A program made the position numbers and the translations under genes. 64,000 bases of DNA from CAZRHR01 sp964578885 (lineage in GTDB: Bacteria; Bacteroidota; Bacteroidia; CAIKAF01), in contig CAZOEO010000001.1 of NCBI GenBank assembly GCA_964578885.1, positions 62,001-126,000 on the forward strand, in the 5' to 3' direction. Of the stretch, positions 55,989 to 64,000 are shown in pieces. Numbering within the stretch: the first letter of the stretch is position 1; each line of letters opens with the position of its first letter. The notes beneath the pieces were generated by a model. The model searched no databases, was not told where the DNA came from, and worked only from the letters and a program-made list of their open reading frames with translations.

Positions 55989-56147
55989 TTGGAGAACCGC
56001 TTATGTACCACATAGTGAAAGGTAAGTTAAACCGGCTTTTACGTGATGGCGTCTAGTTTTCGTAAGGAAGCAGAATATGGCGTTGAAATCATTGTAAAAT
56101 CCCATATTTGTGGAACCCTTAGAAGGATTACTTGTTAGAAGAATGGC

Positions 56148-57122
56148 ATGTCTGCACTTTCTACCATAAAAAAACCGGTGGCCACCGAAATGGAAGCTTT
56201 CGAAAAGCAGTTTCGTGAGGCCATGCGTAGTTCAGTTCCTTTACTGGATTCGATTACGCATTATATTGTAAAGCGCAAAGGCAAGCAAATACGGCCACTC
56301 TTTGTCTTTTTAACCGCTAAGCTTCAGGGAGGCGTTACGCCTGCTACATACAGGGCGGGGATTCTGATAGAATTATTGCATACGGCCACGCTGGTCCATG
56401 ATGATGTGGTAGACGATTCCAATGCCCGACGCGGTTTTTTTTCATTGAATGCGTTGTGGAAAAATAAAATTGCGGTACTTGTCGGGGACTATCTGCTAAG
56501 TCGGGGACTGCTAGTAAGTACACAAAACGGAGATTTTAAATTGCTTTCCCTGGTCTCAGATGCCGTGCGCTTGATGAGTGAGGGAGAGTTATTGCAGATT
56601 GAAAAAGCCCGGAAACTGGACATTAAAGAGTCCGTTTACTTTGATATTATCACCCGAAAAACGGCCAGTCTGATTGCTTCTTGCTGCGCTTGCGGAGCTT
56701 CGTCGGCCGGCGCATCTGATGCAGATATCGAAAAGATGCGGCTGTTTGGCGAAAAAGCAGGAATTGCCTTTCAAATCAAGGACGATTTGTTCGATTACGA
56801 CCAGGCGACCAATGTCGGAAAGCCAACCGGAATCGACATCAAAGAACAGAAAATGACTTTGCCACTAATTTACGCCCTGGATAAAGCCGATGCCAATACC
56901 AGGAGACGCATAATTCGTTTGGTAAAGCAAGGAGGCGAAGATCCTAAAAGGGTAAAGGAGGTGATTGATTTTGTTCAGCAAAGCGGCGGAATTGCGTATG
57001 CTGCGGAAAAAATGATGGCCTTTCAGGATGAAGCCCTGGCTATTTTAGACTCCTGCGCCCCTTCTGACGCACGAGATGCTCTCCGTGACCTTTTGATTTT
57101 CACGACGGAGCGAAAATTCTAA
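56148..57122 (+). CDS. ispB: Long-chain polyprenyl diphosphate synthase
   Basis: A 324-residue trans-prenyltransferase that builds the isoprenoid chain for quinones or lipid carriers. First aspartate-rich motif LVHDDVVDDSNARRG, second DDLFDYDQATNVGKPTG, and KRKGKQIRPLFVFLTAKL near the start. The small residue pattern before the first motif suggests a long-chain product (octaprenyl-like), but exact length is not readable. The next gene starts 3 nt after its stop. Confidence 0.93.
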   Translation: MSALSTIKKPVATEMEAFEKQFREAMRSSVPLLDSITHYIVKRKGKQIRPLFVFLTAKLQGGVTPATYRAGILIELLHTATLVHDDVVDDSNARRGFFSLNALWKNKIAVLVGDYLLSRGLLVSTQNGDFKLLSLVSDAVRLMSEGELLQIEKARKLDIKESVYFDIITRKTASLIASCCACGASSAGASDADIEKMRLFGEKAGIAFQIKDDLFDYDQATNVGKPTGIDIKEQKMTLPLIYALDKADANTRRRIIRLVKQGGEDPKRVKEVIDFVQQSGGIAYAAEKMMAFQDEALAILDSCAPSDARDALRDLLIFTTERKF

Positions 57123-57125
57123 CGC

Positions 57126-57722
57126 ATGGTTCCGCCACGCATCTTATATCCTGGATTATGGATAAAAGCACCAGTGGCAGGGTGGTATCTCACTTTCGAC
57201 GATGGCCCCACGCCGGAAATTACAGAAGCGGTGCTCAAACTGTTGGACCAGTATCAAATAAAAGCCAGCTTTTTTCTTTCGGGAGCACAGATTAAAAAAC
57301 ATCCAGCCTTCGTTTCCATGTATGCCAAACATGGGCACACGATAGGTTTTCACGGCCATGAGCATGAAAATGGATTTTGGAAGTCCACCAAATGGCTGCA
57401 ACAAAATTTTACTCTTCCTCCCGGATTAGAATCCGTTCGTTTTTTTAGAGCACCTTATGGAAGATTGTGGCCATGGCAATATTCCAATTTGAGATGCATG
57501 GGGCAATGGGTGCACTGGTCCTTTATGGCAGGCGATTTTTATCCGTTGAAACATCCCGGCGCTCAGTCTGCTTCATTTAAAAAAAGACTGGCTCAAACCA
57601 GCGAAAATGAAATTTTTGTCTTTCACGACAGCATCAAAGCCCGTCATCATCTGATGTGGATGTTGCAAGAAGTCATCGAGACGGGAATAAAAAAGGGGGT
57701 GACTTTTCGCGTTCTTTCGTGA
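57126..57722 (+). CDS. Polysaccharide deacetylase (NodB domain)
   Basis: A 198-residue carbohydrate esterase family 4 enzyme. YLTFDDGPTPEITEAVLKLL has the catalytic/metal aspartates, TIGFHGHEHENG the metal histidines, and RFFRAPYGRLWPW the substrate motif; IFVFHDSIKARHH is near the end. There is no signal peptide or membrane anchor, so cytoplasmic action or non-classical export is implied. It probably removes N-acetyl groups from a glycan. Same strand and tightly linked to ispB. Confidence 0.92.
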   Translation: MVPPRILYPGLWIKAPVAGWYLTFDDGPTPEITEAVLKLLDQYQIKASFFLSGAQIKKHPAFVSMYAKHGHTIGFHGHEHENGFWKSTKWLQQNFTLPPGLESVRFFRAPYGRLWPWQYSNLRCMGQWVHWSFMAGDFYPLKHPGAQSASFKKRLAQTSENEIFVFHDSIKARHHLMWMLQEVIETGIKKGVTFRVLS

Positions 57723-58330
57723 CGAACTTCAAAAAGCCGACATTTTTCAATTTTTGCCGACATTTTTCATTCAGGCCCTTTTTTTGAAAAGCATGAAGAA
57801 GAGGATTTCGAATTGGGTTATGGTAGGTATAAATGAAAAAGTATGGATGGAGAGATAATGAATTGCGGACGTTAGGATTTTATTTAAATTGTTTTCAAAT
57901 AATTGATAATCAATTATAATTTTGTTTTTATATCCTTTTTTGAAATTATTTATCAGGAAATTAATTGACCATAAATTTCTTTTCCCTAACCGCTCGCAAG
58001 GCATAGATTAAAATGGATGTCCTTTTTCAAAATTATGGACAGTAGCAACCCTTTCAGCCCGTATTGTTGAAAAATTGGAAAATGTGCGCTTGTTTCTTCC
58101 AAAATTAAAACTTTGTTAGGTTAAAACCTTTTAATAGGCTTGTTTTAGGTATGTTTTAATACATTTTTAATTATTTGAAAAACAAGTTGTTATGTTGTTT
58201 TTTCCAAATAATGAACGGCCTTTGGCGTAGGGTTTTAGCACTTGTTTTGGAGGGTGTAGAGCACCTACCTTTGTGGAGTAGTTTGATTGAACCACAAACT
58301 ATAAACATAACCCAAGTTTTAGAGCGCAAA
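57723..58330. other. Gene-poor region with direct repeat and promoter
   Basis: About 600 bp without a supported gene. GCCGACATTTTTCA occurs twice (57736-57749 and 57756-57769), a 20-bp spaced direct repeat just after the deacetylase stop. The middle is AT-rich. The right end holds the promoter and 5' leader of the next gene; the upstream in-frame ATG at 58175 lies before this promoter. Confidence 0.45.
58246..58273 (+). promoter_or_regulatory. Promoter of secreted beta-helix-like protein gene
   Basis: TTTG (58246-58249), a 16-nt spacer, and TACCTTTG (58266-58273), an exact TAnnTTTG match. It places the transcript start about 50 nt before the ATG at 58331 and so supports that start. Confidence 0.55.
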
Positions 58331-59737
58331 ATGAAAAACACATTTTATAGCCTGATAGGCCTATGTCTTGTTGTGATCTTGTCCGGGAGAGTATTCTCCC
58401 AGGCGCCTCCAGCCGTTCCTGTTGCTCCTACATCTCCGGTTTGTTTGACTGGAAATATTCTTTCCAATAATGATAACATCGGAAATGGCCACAGCCGCCG
58501 TTTCGAAAATAATGGTAATCGTTCCAATGTAAATCTAAACGGAGGTCAATTAACCGTATGTGGTGACCTGGTCATTAATTCTGGTAACTTCAACGGAGGT
58601 TCTATTTTTGTGCTGCCCGGCGGAAAACTCACCATCAATAGTTCTGTATCTGTTTTAAATATTAATATTATCAATGAAGGTGTATTGGATTTACGTGCCA
58701 ACAACATGAACTTTAATTCCAATTCAAGGATTTGGAATTTGGGTGATTCTATGATTGTTTCTGGCAACGGTACCCATAACATGAACGGAGTGGTGGTTAC
58801 AGGAAATGGTTCCCAAACCATTGTAGAAGCCAGCTCACAAATTAATGGTAGCGGAGTATTTCACGTAGATAACAACTCCACCATGGTTGTGGAAGGAAAC
58901 ATCAACAACGATGGTACCATTGTTGTTTGGGAATCTGCCACGCTACAACTGGAAGGCTCCTATAATTCGAATTCCAGCGCTCGAATCTTTATGGATGATT
59001 TTGCCCTGATGACCATTGACGGTGCAGCGGTTATGAACCATCCTGTGATTTACATTGGAGACCAAGGCAATGGTTCCATGATGCAACTCAACGGATCCAC
59101 GGCTTTTAATAGTCCTGCCAGTACTTTTTCCGAAGTGCAGATTTGTTCTCCTCAAAGCTTTTCTGGATCCCAGTTGGGTAGTGCGCAACAATCTTGTGCC
59201 AATCAATCCAGTTTCGGTGCGGGTGGGGTAGGGCCTTTGCCCGTATCTCTGGTATCGCTATCTGCCCTTAGAACTTCAGAAGGCGCTGAAATTCTTTGGG
59301 TCACTGCCGCTGAAATCAACAATGCTTTTTTCCTCATCCAACGTTCCTCCAACATGATGGATTGGGAAGATGCAGGCATGGTGGAAGGTATGGGCACCTC
59401 TTCCGTAGGCCGTTCTTATCAATTTGTAGATCAGGCACCTCAAACCTATTATCGATTGATGCAGGTAGATTTTGACGGAACTTCTGAGATTTTTGGCCCT
59501 ATAGCCCTTGGCGAATCGTTTGAAATTGCTAATCCTGTGGTCACTCGTTCCGGTCAGTATTTCAGAATTCAGGCCAAAGGTTTATTTTCCTATCAATATG
59601 CCAATCTAACGGGACAAGTATTTGCCCAGGGTGAATCTGAAGATGGAGTACTAATTCCCATTCAATCATCTGGTTTTGCCTTTTTTCAAGTGATACAAGC
59701 AGGAAAATCATACACATTTTCCTTCTTCGTTCCTTAA
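58331..59737 (+). CDS. Secreted Asn/Gly-rich surface protein
   Basis: A 468-residue exported protein: signal peptide MKNTFYSLIGLCLVVILSG, cleavage probably after VFSQA. Residues about 45-320 are rich in Asn, Gly and Ser with recurring short strands (VNLNGGQLTVCGDL, INSSVSVLNINIINEG, VVTGNGSQTIVEASSQINGS), suggesting a right-handed beta-helix. From about 350 a C-terminal part (PLPVSLVSLSALRTSEGAEI and WVTAAEINNAFFLIQRS) matches the Bacteroidota linker before type IX sorting domains, but the final residues are not a clear sorting domain. Probably cell-surface or matrix. Confidence 0.8.
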   Translation: MKNTFYSLIGLCLVVILSGRVFSQAPPAVPVAPTSPVCLTGNILSNNDNIGNGHSRRFENNGNRSNVNLNGGQLTVCGDLVINSGNFNGGSIFVLPGGKLTINSSVSVLNINIINEGVLDLRANNMNFNSNSRIWNLGDSMIVSGNGTHNMNGVVVTGNGSQTIVEASSQINGSGVFHVDNNSTMVVEGNINNDGTIVVWESATLQLEGSYNSNSSARIFMDDFALMTIDGAAVMNHPVIYIGDQGNGSMMQLNGSTAFNSPASTFSEVQICSPQSFSGSQLGSAQQSCANQSSFGAGGVGPLPVSLVSLSALRTSEGAEILWVTAAEINNAFFLIQRSSNMMDWEDAGMVEGMGTSSVGRSYQFVDQAPQTYYRLMQVDFDGTSEIFGPIALGESFEIANPVVTRSGQYFRIQAKGLFSYQYANLTGQVFAQGESEDGVLIPIQSSGFAFFQVIQAGKSYTFSFFVP

Positions 59738-59792
59738 TAAACGTCTTGCGCTCGCAGGTGAGATGTCTGTCCTGACATCTTGGGTTCAGAAT

Positions 59793-59826
59793 AAAGTCGG
59801 TGGTTACCTCCGGCTTTGTTTTTTTT
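59793..59826 (+). terminator. Rho-independent terminator of secreted protein gene
   Basis: An 11-bp stem with one mismatch (AAAGTCGGTGG/CCTCCGGCTTT, loop TTA, 59793-59817) followed by a run of T residues. An additional perfect 7-bp hairpin, AGATGTC/GACATCT, lies just upstream at 59761-59780. Confidence 0.85.
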
Positions 59827-59991
59827 AATCTATTTTTGGGTATTAAAACTTAAAAGAATATTTTGGTGTAAGTTGCATGAAATCAGGAGTAAAGCAAGAC
59901 GCCGAAAGAATGTGAAGATCAAGTGAAAAGGGGGTGGGTTTGCCGCTTTGTTGCTTTCCTAATTATTCTTAATTTTGGGCACCAATCCGAT

Positions 59992-61137
59992 ATGAAAATA
60001 CAGCAAATGCGGCCGATACAAATGGTAGACCTGGCAGCCCAAATGGCGCCAATAAGAAGTGAAATTGATGCAGCCATTGCGTCTGTGCTGGATACCACTT
60101 CGTTTATTCAAGGCCCTGCGGTAAAAAACTTTGTTTCTCAACTGAGCCAATACATTGGTGGAGCGGAAGTTATCCCTTGCGCAAATGGAACAGACGCGCT
60201 TCAAATTGCCATGATGGCGCTTGGGTTGGAGCCAGGAGATGAGGTGATGGTTCCTGTATTTACTTATGTGGCAACAGCCGAGGTCATTGCCTTGCTTCGG
60301 TTAAAACCTGTTTTTGTGGATGTAGATGCAAATAGTTTTAATCTAGATCCCAACGCGTTGGCCAATAAACTTACCTCTAAAACCAAAGCCATCGTGCCGG
60401 TTCATTTGTTTGGACAATGTGCCGATATGGCGCCTATTTTGGATTTCGCCCAACAGCATGGCTTATTTGTGATTGAGGATACCGCGCAAGCTATTGGAGC
60501 GGTTTATACTTTCCCGGATGGAACCACCATGCAGGCAGGAACCATGGGGCACATTGGAACCACTTCCTTTTTTCCATCAAAAAATCTTGGCGGATATGGA
60601 GACGGTGGCGCCATTTTTACCCGCGACCTTGTCTTGGCGGAACAAATGCGAAAAATCGCGAATCATGGCCAAACCAAATTATATCATCACGGTCTGGTGG
60701 GTGTGAATTCTCGTTTAGATAGTTTACAGGCGGCTATTTTGGGCGTAAAACTCGCTCATTTAGATCGTTACGCTTCTTCACGGCAAGTCGCAGCTCAGAA
60801 ATATGACGAAGCGTTTGGGGCATTGGAAGGCGTAAAAATTCCGTTTCGTGCCGAAAATTCAACCCATGTTTTTCACCAATATACTTTAACCCTGCCTGCG
60901 GAGAAAAGAGATGCCATTCAGGCTTTCCTGGAAGCGGCTGGTGTGCCATGTAAAGTATATTATCCCATTCCGCTGCATTTGCAAGAAGCTTACCTTCATG
61001 CAGATGCTCAACCCGGTGATTATCCCATTTCCGAATCACTTTGTCAGTCCGTCCTTAGTTTACCCATGCATACGGAATTAGACGAGGAACAATTGCAGTA
61101 TATTATTCAAAAGGTCAAAGAGGCCATCCTTATTTAA
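59992..61137 (+). CDS. wbpE: DegT/DnrJ/EryC1 sugar aminotransferase (WbpE-like)
   Basis: A 381-residue PLP-dependent aminotransferase. PIQMVDLAAQMAPIRSEIDA at the start, IPCANGTDALQIAMMALGLE, IEDTAQAIGA, and the PLP lysine in SFFPSKNLGGYGDGGAIF match WbpE, which aminates the 3-keto group of UDP-GlcNAc(3-keto)A. The wbpD-like acetyltransferase two genes later supports that pathway. ATG at 59992 (or MRPIQM a few codons on) is chosen over the earlier frame, whose leader is hydrophobic and atypical. Confidence 0.9.
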   Translation: MKIQQMRPIQMVDLAAQMAPIRSEIDAAIASVLDTTSFIQGPAVKNFVSQLSQYIGGAEVIPCANGTDALQIAMMALGLEPGDEVMVPVFTYVATAEVIALLRLKPVFVDVDANSFNLDPNALANKLTSKTKAIVPVHLFGQCADMAPILDFAQQHGLFVIEDTAQAIGAVYTFPDGTTMQAGTMGHIGTTSFFPSKNLGGYGDGGAIFTRDLVLAEQMRKIANHGQTKLYHHGLVGVNSRLDSLQAAILGVKLAHLDRYASSRQVAAQKYDEAFGALEGVKIPFRAENSTHVFHQYTLTLPAEKRDAIQAFLEAAGVPCKVYYPIPLHLQEAYLHADAQPGDYPISESLCQSVLSLPMHTELDEEQLQYIIQKVKEAILI

Positions 61138-61148
61138 AATTCAGATTT

Positions 61149-62459
61149 ATGAAAATTGCCATCGTTGGGACCGGATATGTGGGATTGGTAACAGGAACCT
61201 GTTTGGCGGAAACCGGCAACCAAGTGGTATGTGTAGATGTAGATGCGGCCAAAGTAGCACGCATGAAACAGGGCGAAATCCCCATTTTTGAACCGCATTT
61301 AGACGTACTTTTTTTACGCAACATCAAACAACAAAGACTCACTTTTACAACGAATCTGGCTGAAGCAGTTGCGGTTTCTGATATTATTTTTCTGGCCTTA
61401 CCCACTCCTCCCGGGCAAGATGGTTCCGCAGACTTATCTTATGTTTTGGGCGTTGCGGAGCAACTTGGCACCATGATGGACCGATATCGCGTGGTTGTGG
61501 GAAAAAGTACGGTACCCGTAGGAACAGGAGATTTGGTTCGTGCCGCCATTGCGAAAAATGCCCGGGCAGAATTCGATGTGGTATCTAATCCGGAATTTCT
61601 GCGTGAGGGTTTGGCCGTGGACGATTTCATGAAGCCGGACCGCATTGTGATTGGTACCGAAAGTGAGTCGGCCAAGTTTCTCATGGCGGAATTATATGCT
61701 CCTTATGTCCGTCAGGGTAATCCCATTCTCTTCATGGATATTCGTTCTGCGGAACTCACAAAATATGCAGCCAATTCTTTTTTGGCGACCAAAATCTCTT
61801 TCATGAATGAGATTGCGCGGCTTTGCGAAAAGTTGGGTGCCAATGTAGATCAGGTTCGAATGGGCATCGGATCGGACGATCGGATTGGGAAAAGATTCCT
61901 TTTTCCCGGAATCGGATACGGCGGAAGCTGTTTCCCAAAAGATGTGCAGGCATTGGTTCGCAGTGCAGATGAGGCTGATTATGAATTTAAAATTTTGCAG
62001 GCGGTTTTGGCCGTGAATGCAGATCAACGGGCTTTTTTCTTGTCTAAAATTCTTGCCGGCGAAGGGGAACATCTGGAGGGTAAGACTTTTGGAATCTGGG
62101 GATTGGCTTTTAAACCGGACACCGATGATATCCGGGAAGCACCGGCTTTATATTTAATCGACGAATTGCTCAAACGTGGAGCTACCCTCCAGGTATTTGA
62201 CCCGGAAGCCATGCCCAACGTTCGACAAAAATATGGCGATGCCATTCATTACATGGAAGATCCCTACGCCGCGGCAGAAGGAGCGGATGCGCTCATTGTT
62301 GCGACAGAATGGGGCGTGTTCCGCACACCAGACTTTGAATTACTCGCGAAACAGTTGCGCCATAAACGCATCTACGACGGGCGTAACATCTACGCCTTAG
62401 ATAAAATGAAATCTCTCGGATTTACCTATCACTCCATTGGCCGTGCGCCTATTGCCTAA
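61149..62459 (+). CDS. ugd: UDP-glucose/UDP-sugar 6-dehydrogenase
   Basis: A 436-residue dehydrogenase oxidising a UDP-hexose to the uronic acid. Rossmann motif KIAIVGTGYVGLVTGTCLAE, SNPEFLREGLAVDDFMKPDR, the catalytic cysteine in GIGYGGSCFPKDVQAL, and AFKPDTDDIREAPAL. The next gene, a UDP-xylose synthase, uses UDP-glucuronate, which fits UDP-glucose as substrate. It could instead supply UDP-GlcNAcA for the WbpE branch. Confidence 0.94.
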   Translation: MKIAIVGTGYVGLVTGTCLAETGNQVVCVDVDAAKVARMKQGEIPIFEPHLDVLFLRNIKQQRLTFTTNLAEAVAVSDIIFLALPTPPGQDGSADLSYVLGVAEQLGTMMDRYRVVVGKSTVPVGTGDLVRAAIAKNARAEFDVVSNPEFLREGLAVDDFMKPDRIVIGTESESAKFLMAELYAPYVRQGNPILFMDIRSAELTKYAANSFLATKISFMNEIARLCEKLGANVDQVRMGIGSDDRIGKRFLFPGIGYGGSCFPKDVQALVRSADEADYEFKILQAVLAVNADQRAFFLSKILAGEGEHLEGKTFGIWGLAFKPDTDDIREAPALYLIDELLKRGATLQVFDPEAMPNVRQKYGDAIHYMEDPYAAAEGADALIVATEWGVFRTPDFELLAKQLRHKRIYDGRNIYALDKMKSLGFTYHSIGRAPIA

Positions 62460-62463
62460 TAAC

Positions 62464-63429
62464 ATGGAAAAGAAAAAACGCATTTTAATCACAGGCGGCG
62501 CCGGATTTCTAGGGTCTCATCTCTGCGATTTTTTTCTGGACAAAGGATACCAGGTCATTGCCATGGACAACCTTTGTACCGGAGATCTCCGTAACATTGA
62601 ACATCTTTTTCCAAATCCCGATTTTGAATTTTACCACCACGATGTGTCTAAATTTGTGCATGTGGCAGGTGAATTACATTATATCTTACATTTTGCCTCA
62701 CCGGCGAGTCCCATTGATTATCTGAAAATACCCATTCAAACCCTGAAAGTAGGTTCGTTGGGAACCCATAATCTCCTGGGATTGGCCAAGGCAAAAAACG
62801 CCCGAATTTTGGTGGCTTCTACCTCAGAAGTGTACGGCGATCCTTTGGTACATCCTCAGCCTGAATCGTATTGGGGAAATGTGAATCCAACCGGATTGCG
62901 CGGCGTCTACGATGAAGCCAAACGTTTTCAGGAAGCCATGACCCTTGCTTACCATCGGTATCATGGTTTGGAAACCCGTATTGTTCGGATTTTCAATACC
63001 TATGGACCAAGAATGCGACTAAACGATGGTCGCGCGCTTCCCGCTTTTATTGGTCAGGCGCTTAGAGGCGAAGACATTACCGTTTTCGGAGATGGCTCAC
63101 AAACGCGGTCTTTTTGCTATGTATCCGATTTGATTGAAGGCATTTATCGGTTGTTGATGAGCGATTATTCTCAGCCCGTAAATATTGGCAACCCCCAGGA
63201 AATAACCATTGGAGACTTTGCAGAGGAAATCCGCTCTTTGGTCGGTACCAATACCCGGATCGTGTATAAACCTTTGCCGCAAGATGATCCAAAGCAACGT
63301 CGTCCGGACATTAGTCTGGCGAAGAAACTTCTCGATTGGGAGCCAAAAGTGAATCGCCGCGATGGTTTGGATAAAACCCTTGCTTACTTTAAATCGTTGC
63401 CTCCGGATTATTTATTTAAACAAGTATGA
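62464..63429 (+). CDS. uxs: UDP-glucuronate decarboxylase (UDP-xylose synthase)
   Basis: A 321-residue SDR-family enzyme. RILITGGAGFLGSHLCDFFL, the characteristic LHFASPASPIDYLKIPIQTL, the STSEVYGDP and RGVYDEAKRFQEAM catalytic segments, and RIFNTYGPRMRLNDGRALP are the hallmarks of UDP-glucuronate decarboxylases. The Arg residues recognising the carboxylate lie in the last segment. ATG at 62464 preferred. Its stop overlaps the next start by 4 bp (ATGA). Confidence 0.95.
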   Translation: MEKKKRILITGGAGFLGSHLCDFFLDKGYQVIAMDNLCTGDLRNIEHLFPNPDFEFYHHDVSKFVHVAGELHYILHFASPASPIDYLKIPIQTLKVGSLGTHNLLGLAKAKNARILVASTSEVYGDPLVHPQPESYWGNVNPTGLRGVYDEAKRFQEAMTLAYHRYHGLETRIVRIFNTYGPRMRLNDGRALPAFIGQALRGEDITVFGDGSQTRSFCYVSDLIEGIYRLLMSDYSQPVNIGNPQEITIGDFAEEIRSLVGTNTRIVYKPLPQDDPKQRRPDISLAKKLLDWEPKVNRRDGLDKTLAYFKSLPPDYLFKQV

Positions 63430-64000
63430 GCGCAGCTTACATACATCCCACTGCCATTGTAGATGAAACGGCGGTTTTGGGTCAGGATACGAAAGTGTGG
63501 CACTTTTGCCATGTGATGAAGCATGCCCGCATTGGGGAGCGCTGCGTACTCGGACAAAACGTTATGGTAGGACCGGGAGTCGTGCTGGGCAATGGTGTAA
63601 AAGTGCAGAACAATGTTTCTCTGTACACCGGCGTAGAAGTAGAAGACGATGTTTTTCTGGGCCCATCCATGGTATTTACCAATGTGTTTAATCCACGCAG
63701 CGGGGTTGAACGCAAAGACCAGTTTCGCAAAACCTTAGTGAAAAAGGGAGTGACCATTGGCGCCAATGCAACCATTGTCTGTGGTATTACCCTTCATCCT
63801 TATGCCTTTATTGGCGCAGGAAGTGTGGTGACCAAGGACGTACCGGCATACGCTCTGGTGTATGGAAATCCTGCCAAACAACATGGCTGGATGAGTGCGC
63901 ATGGTTGTGCACTTGATTTCGACGAACAGGGCCTGGCCGTTTGTCCTGAATCGGGAGAAAAATATCAACGGATCAATGATCAAGTAACACCTTTGAAACC
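63426..64000 (+). CDS. wbpD: WbpD-like hexapeptide N-acetyltransferase (partial)
   Basis: An open frame from ATG 63426 that runs off the window edge (about 191 codons seen). It has left-handed beta-helix hexapeptide repeats: IGERCVLGQNVMVGPGVVLG, VKVQNNVSLYTGVEVEDDVF, then GPSMVFTNVFNPRSGVERK and VKKGVTIGANATIVCGITL. It continues AFIGAGSVVTKDVPAYALVY, a family-typical closing motif. These match WbpD, which acetylates the 3-amino group made by WbpE. Most of the catalytic domain is present; the C-terminus is cut by the window. Confidence 0.9.
   Translation, partial: MSAAYIHPTAIVDETAVLGQDTKVWHFCHVMKHARIGERCVLGQNVMVGPGVVLGNGVKVQNNVSLYTGVEVEDDVFLGPSMVFTNVFNPRSGVERKDQFRKTLVKKGVTIGANATIVCGITLHPYAFIGAGSVVTKDVPAYALVYGNPAKQHGWMSAHGCALDFDEQGLAVCPESGEKYQRINDQVTPLK

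Noticed and set aside
58175..58330. Longer N-terminus of the secreted protein
   Set aside because: The promoter at 58246-58273 lies inside this extension, and a standard signal peptide begins at 58331.

Overview
The window is a chromosomal stretch of a member of the Bacteroidota. The evidence is the gene repertoire (fused ccoNO oxidase, DUF6952 next to thioredoxin, DUF3127, YfhO, DUF6580, Gly-rich/PKD secreted proteins), and Bacteroidota-type promoters: several genes have an exact or near-exact TAnnTTTG -7 element, sometimes with TTTG 16-20 nt upstream, close to the start codon. Shine-Dalgarno sequences are not prominent. I would not name a lower taxon.

Region by region. 1-3.2 kb: thioredoxin pair, an orphan zinc-ribbon/HTH regulator, and divergent acetyl-CoA synthetase (acs). 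3.2-7.4 kb: poorly characterised envelope genes and a glycine-rich secreted protein. 7.4-14.1 kb: a porin, then a translationally coupled set of a small membrane protein, a sodium/solute symporter-histidine kinase, and a response-regulator receiver fused in frame to a propionyl/acetyl-CoA synthetase. I read this as a sense, transport and activate module for short-chain carboxylates. 14.1-17.9 kb: 3-hydroxyanthranilate dioxygenase, a LytTR regulator, a 6S-like RNA candidate, lepA and tRNA-Pro. 17.9-37.1 kb: glycan genes, including a UDP-glucuronate 4-epimerase, a UbiA/DprE1/DprE2 trio (decaprenylphosphoryl-arabinose-type pathway), and a pseudaminic-acid operon (DUF115-like, pseB, pseC, pseG, pseI, flippase) ending against yfhO. 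37.2-39.5 kb: malic enzyme and a divergent amidase. 39.5-40.8 kb: gene-poor. 40.8-46.7 kb: complete cbb3 oxidase operon ccoS-ccoNO-ccoQ-ccoP-ccoG-ccoH-SafE, without ccoI. 46.7-49.7 kb: pyrophosphatase, frameshifted gene remnants, MBL hydrolase. 49.8-52.7 kb: late cobalamin genes (cobC, cobS, cobT) with DUF6580. 52.7-55.6 kb: a compact unit of three tandem 47-48 residue hydrophobic-leader peptide genes, a convergent structured small RNA, and a divergent helical-repeat protein. 56.1-57.7 kb: polyprenyl synthase and polysaccharide deacetylase. 58.3-64 kb: a secreted protein and another sugar-nucleotide cluster (wbpE, ugd, uxs, wbpD), cut by the window edge.

Most of the window serves envelope glycan synthesis, microaerobic respiration and acetate/propionate use. 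Two systems stand out as possibly undescribed. One is the symporter-kinase coupled to a receiver-acyl-CoA synthetase fusion. The other is the tandem micropeptide genes facing a helical-repeat protein with a small RNA at their 3' end. The peptide genes, ccoS and the partial wbpD are easily missed because they are short or run off the edge; they were read directly from the DNA.
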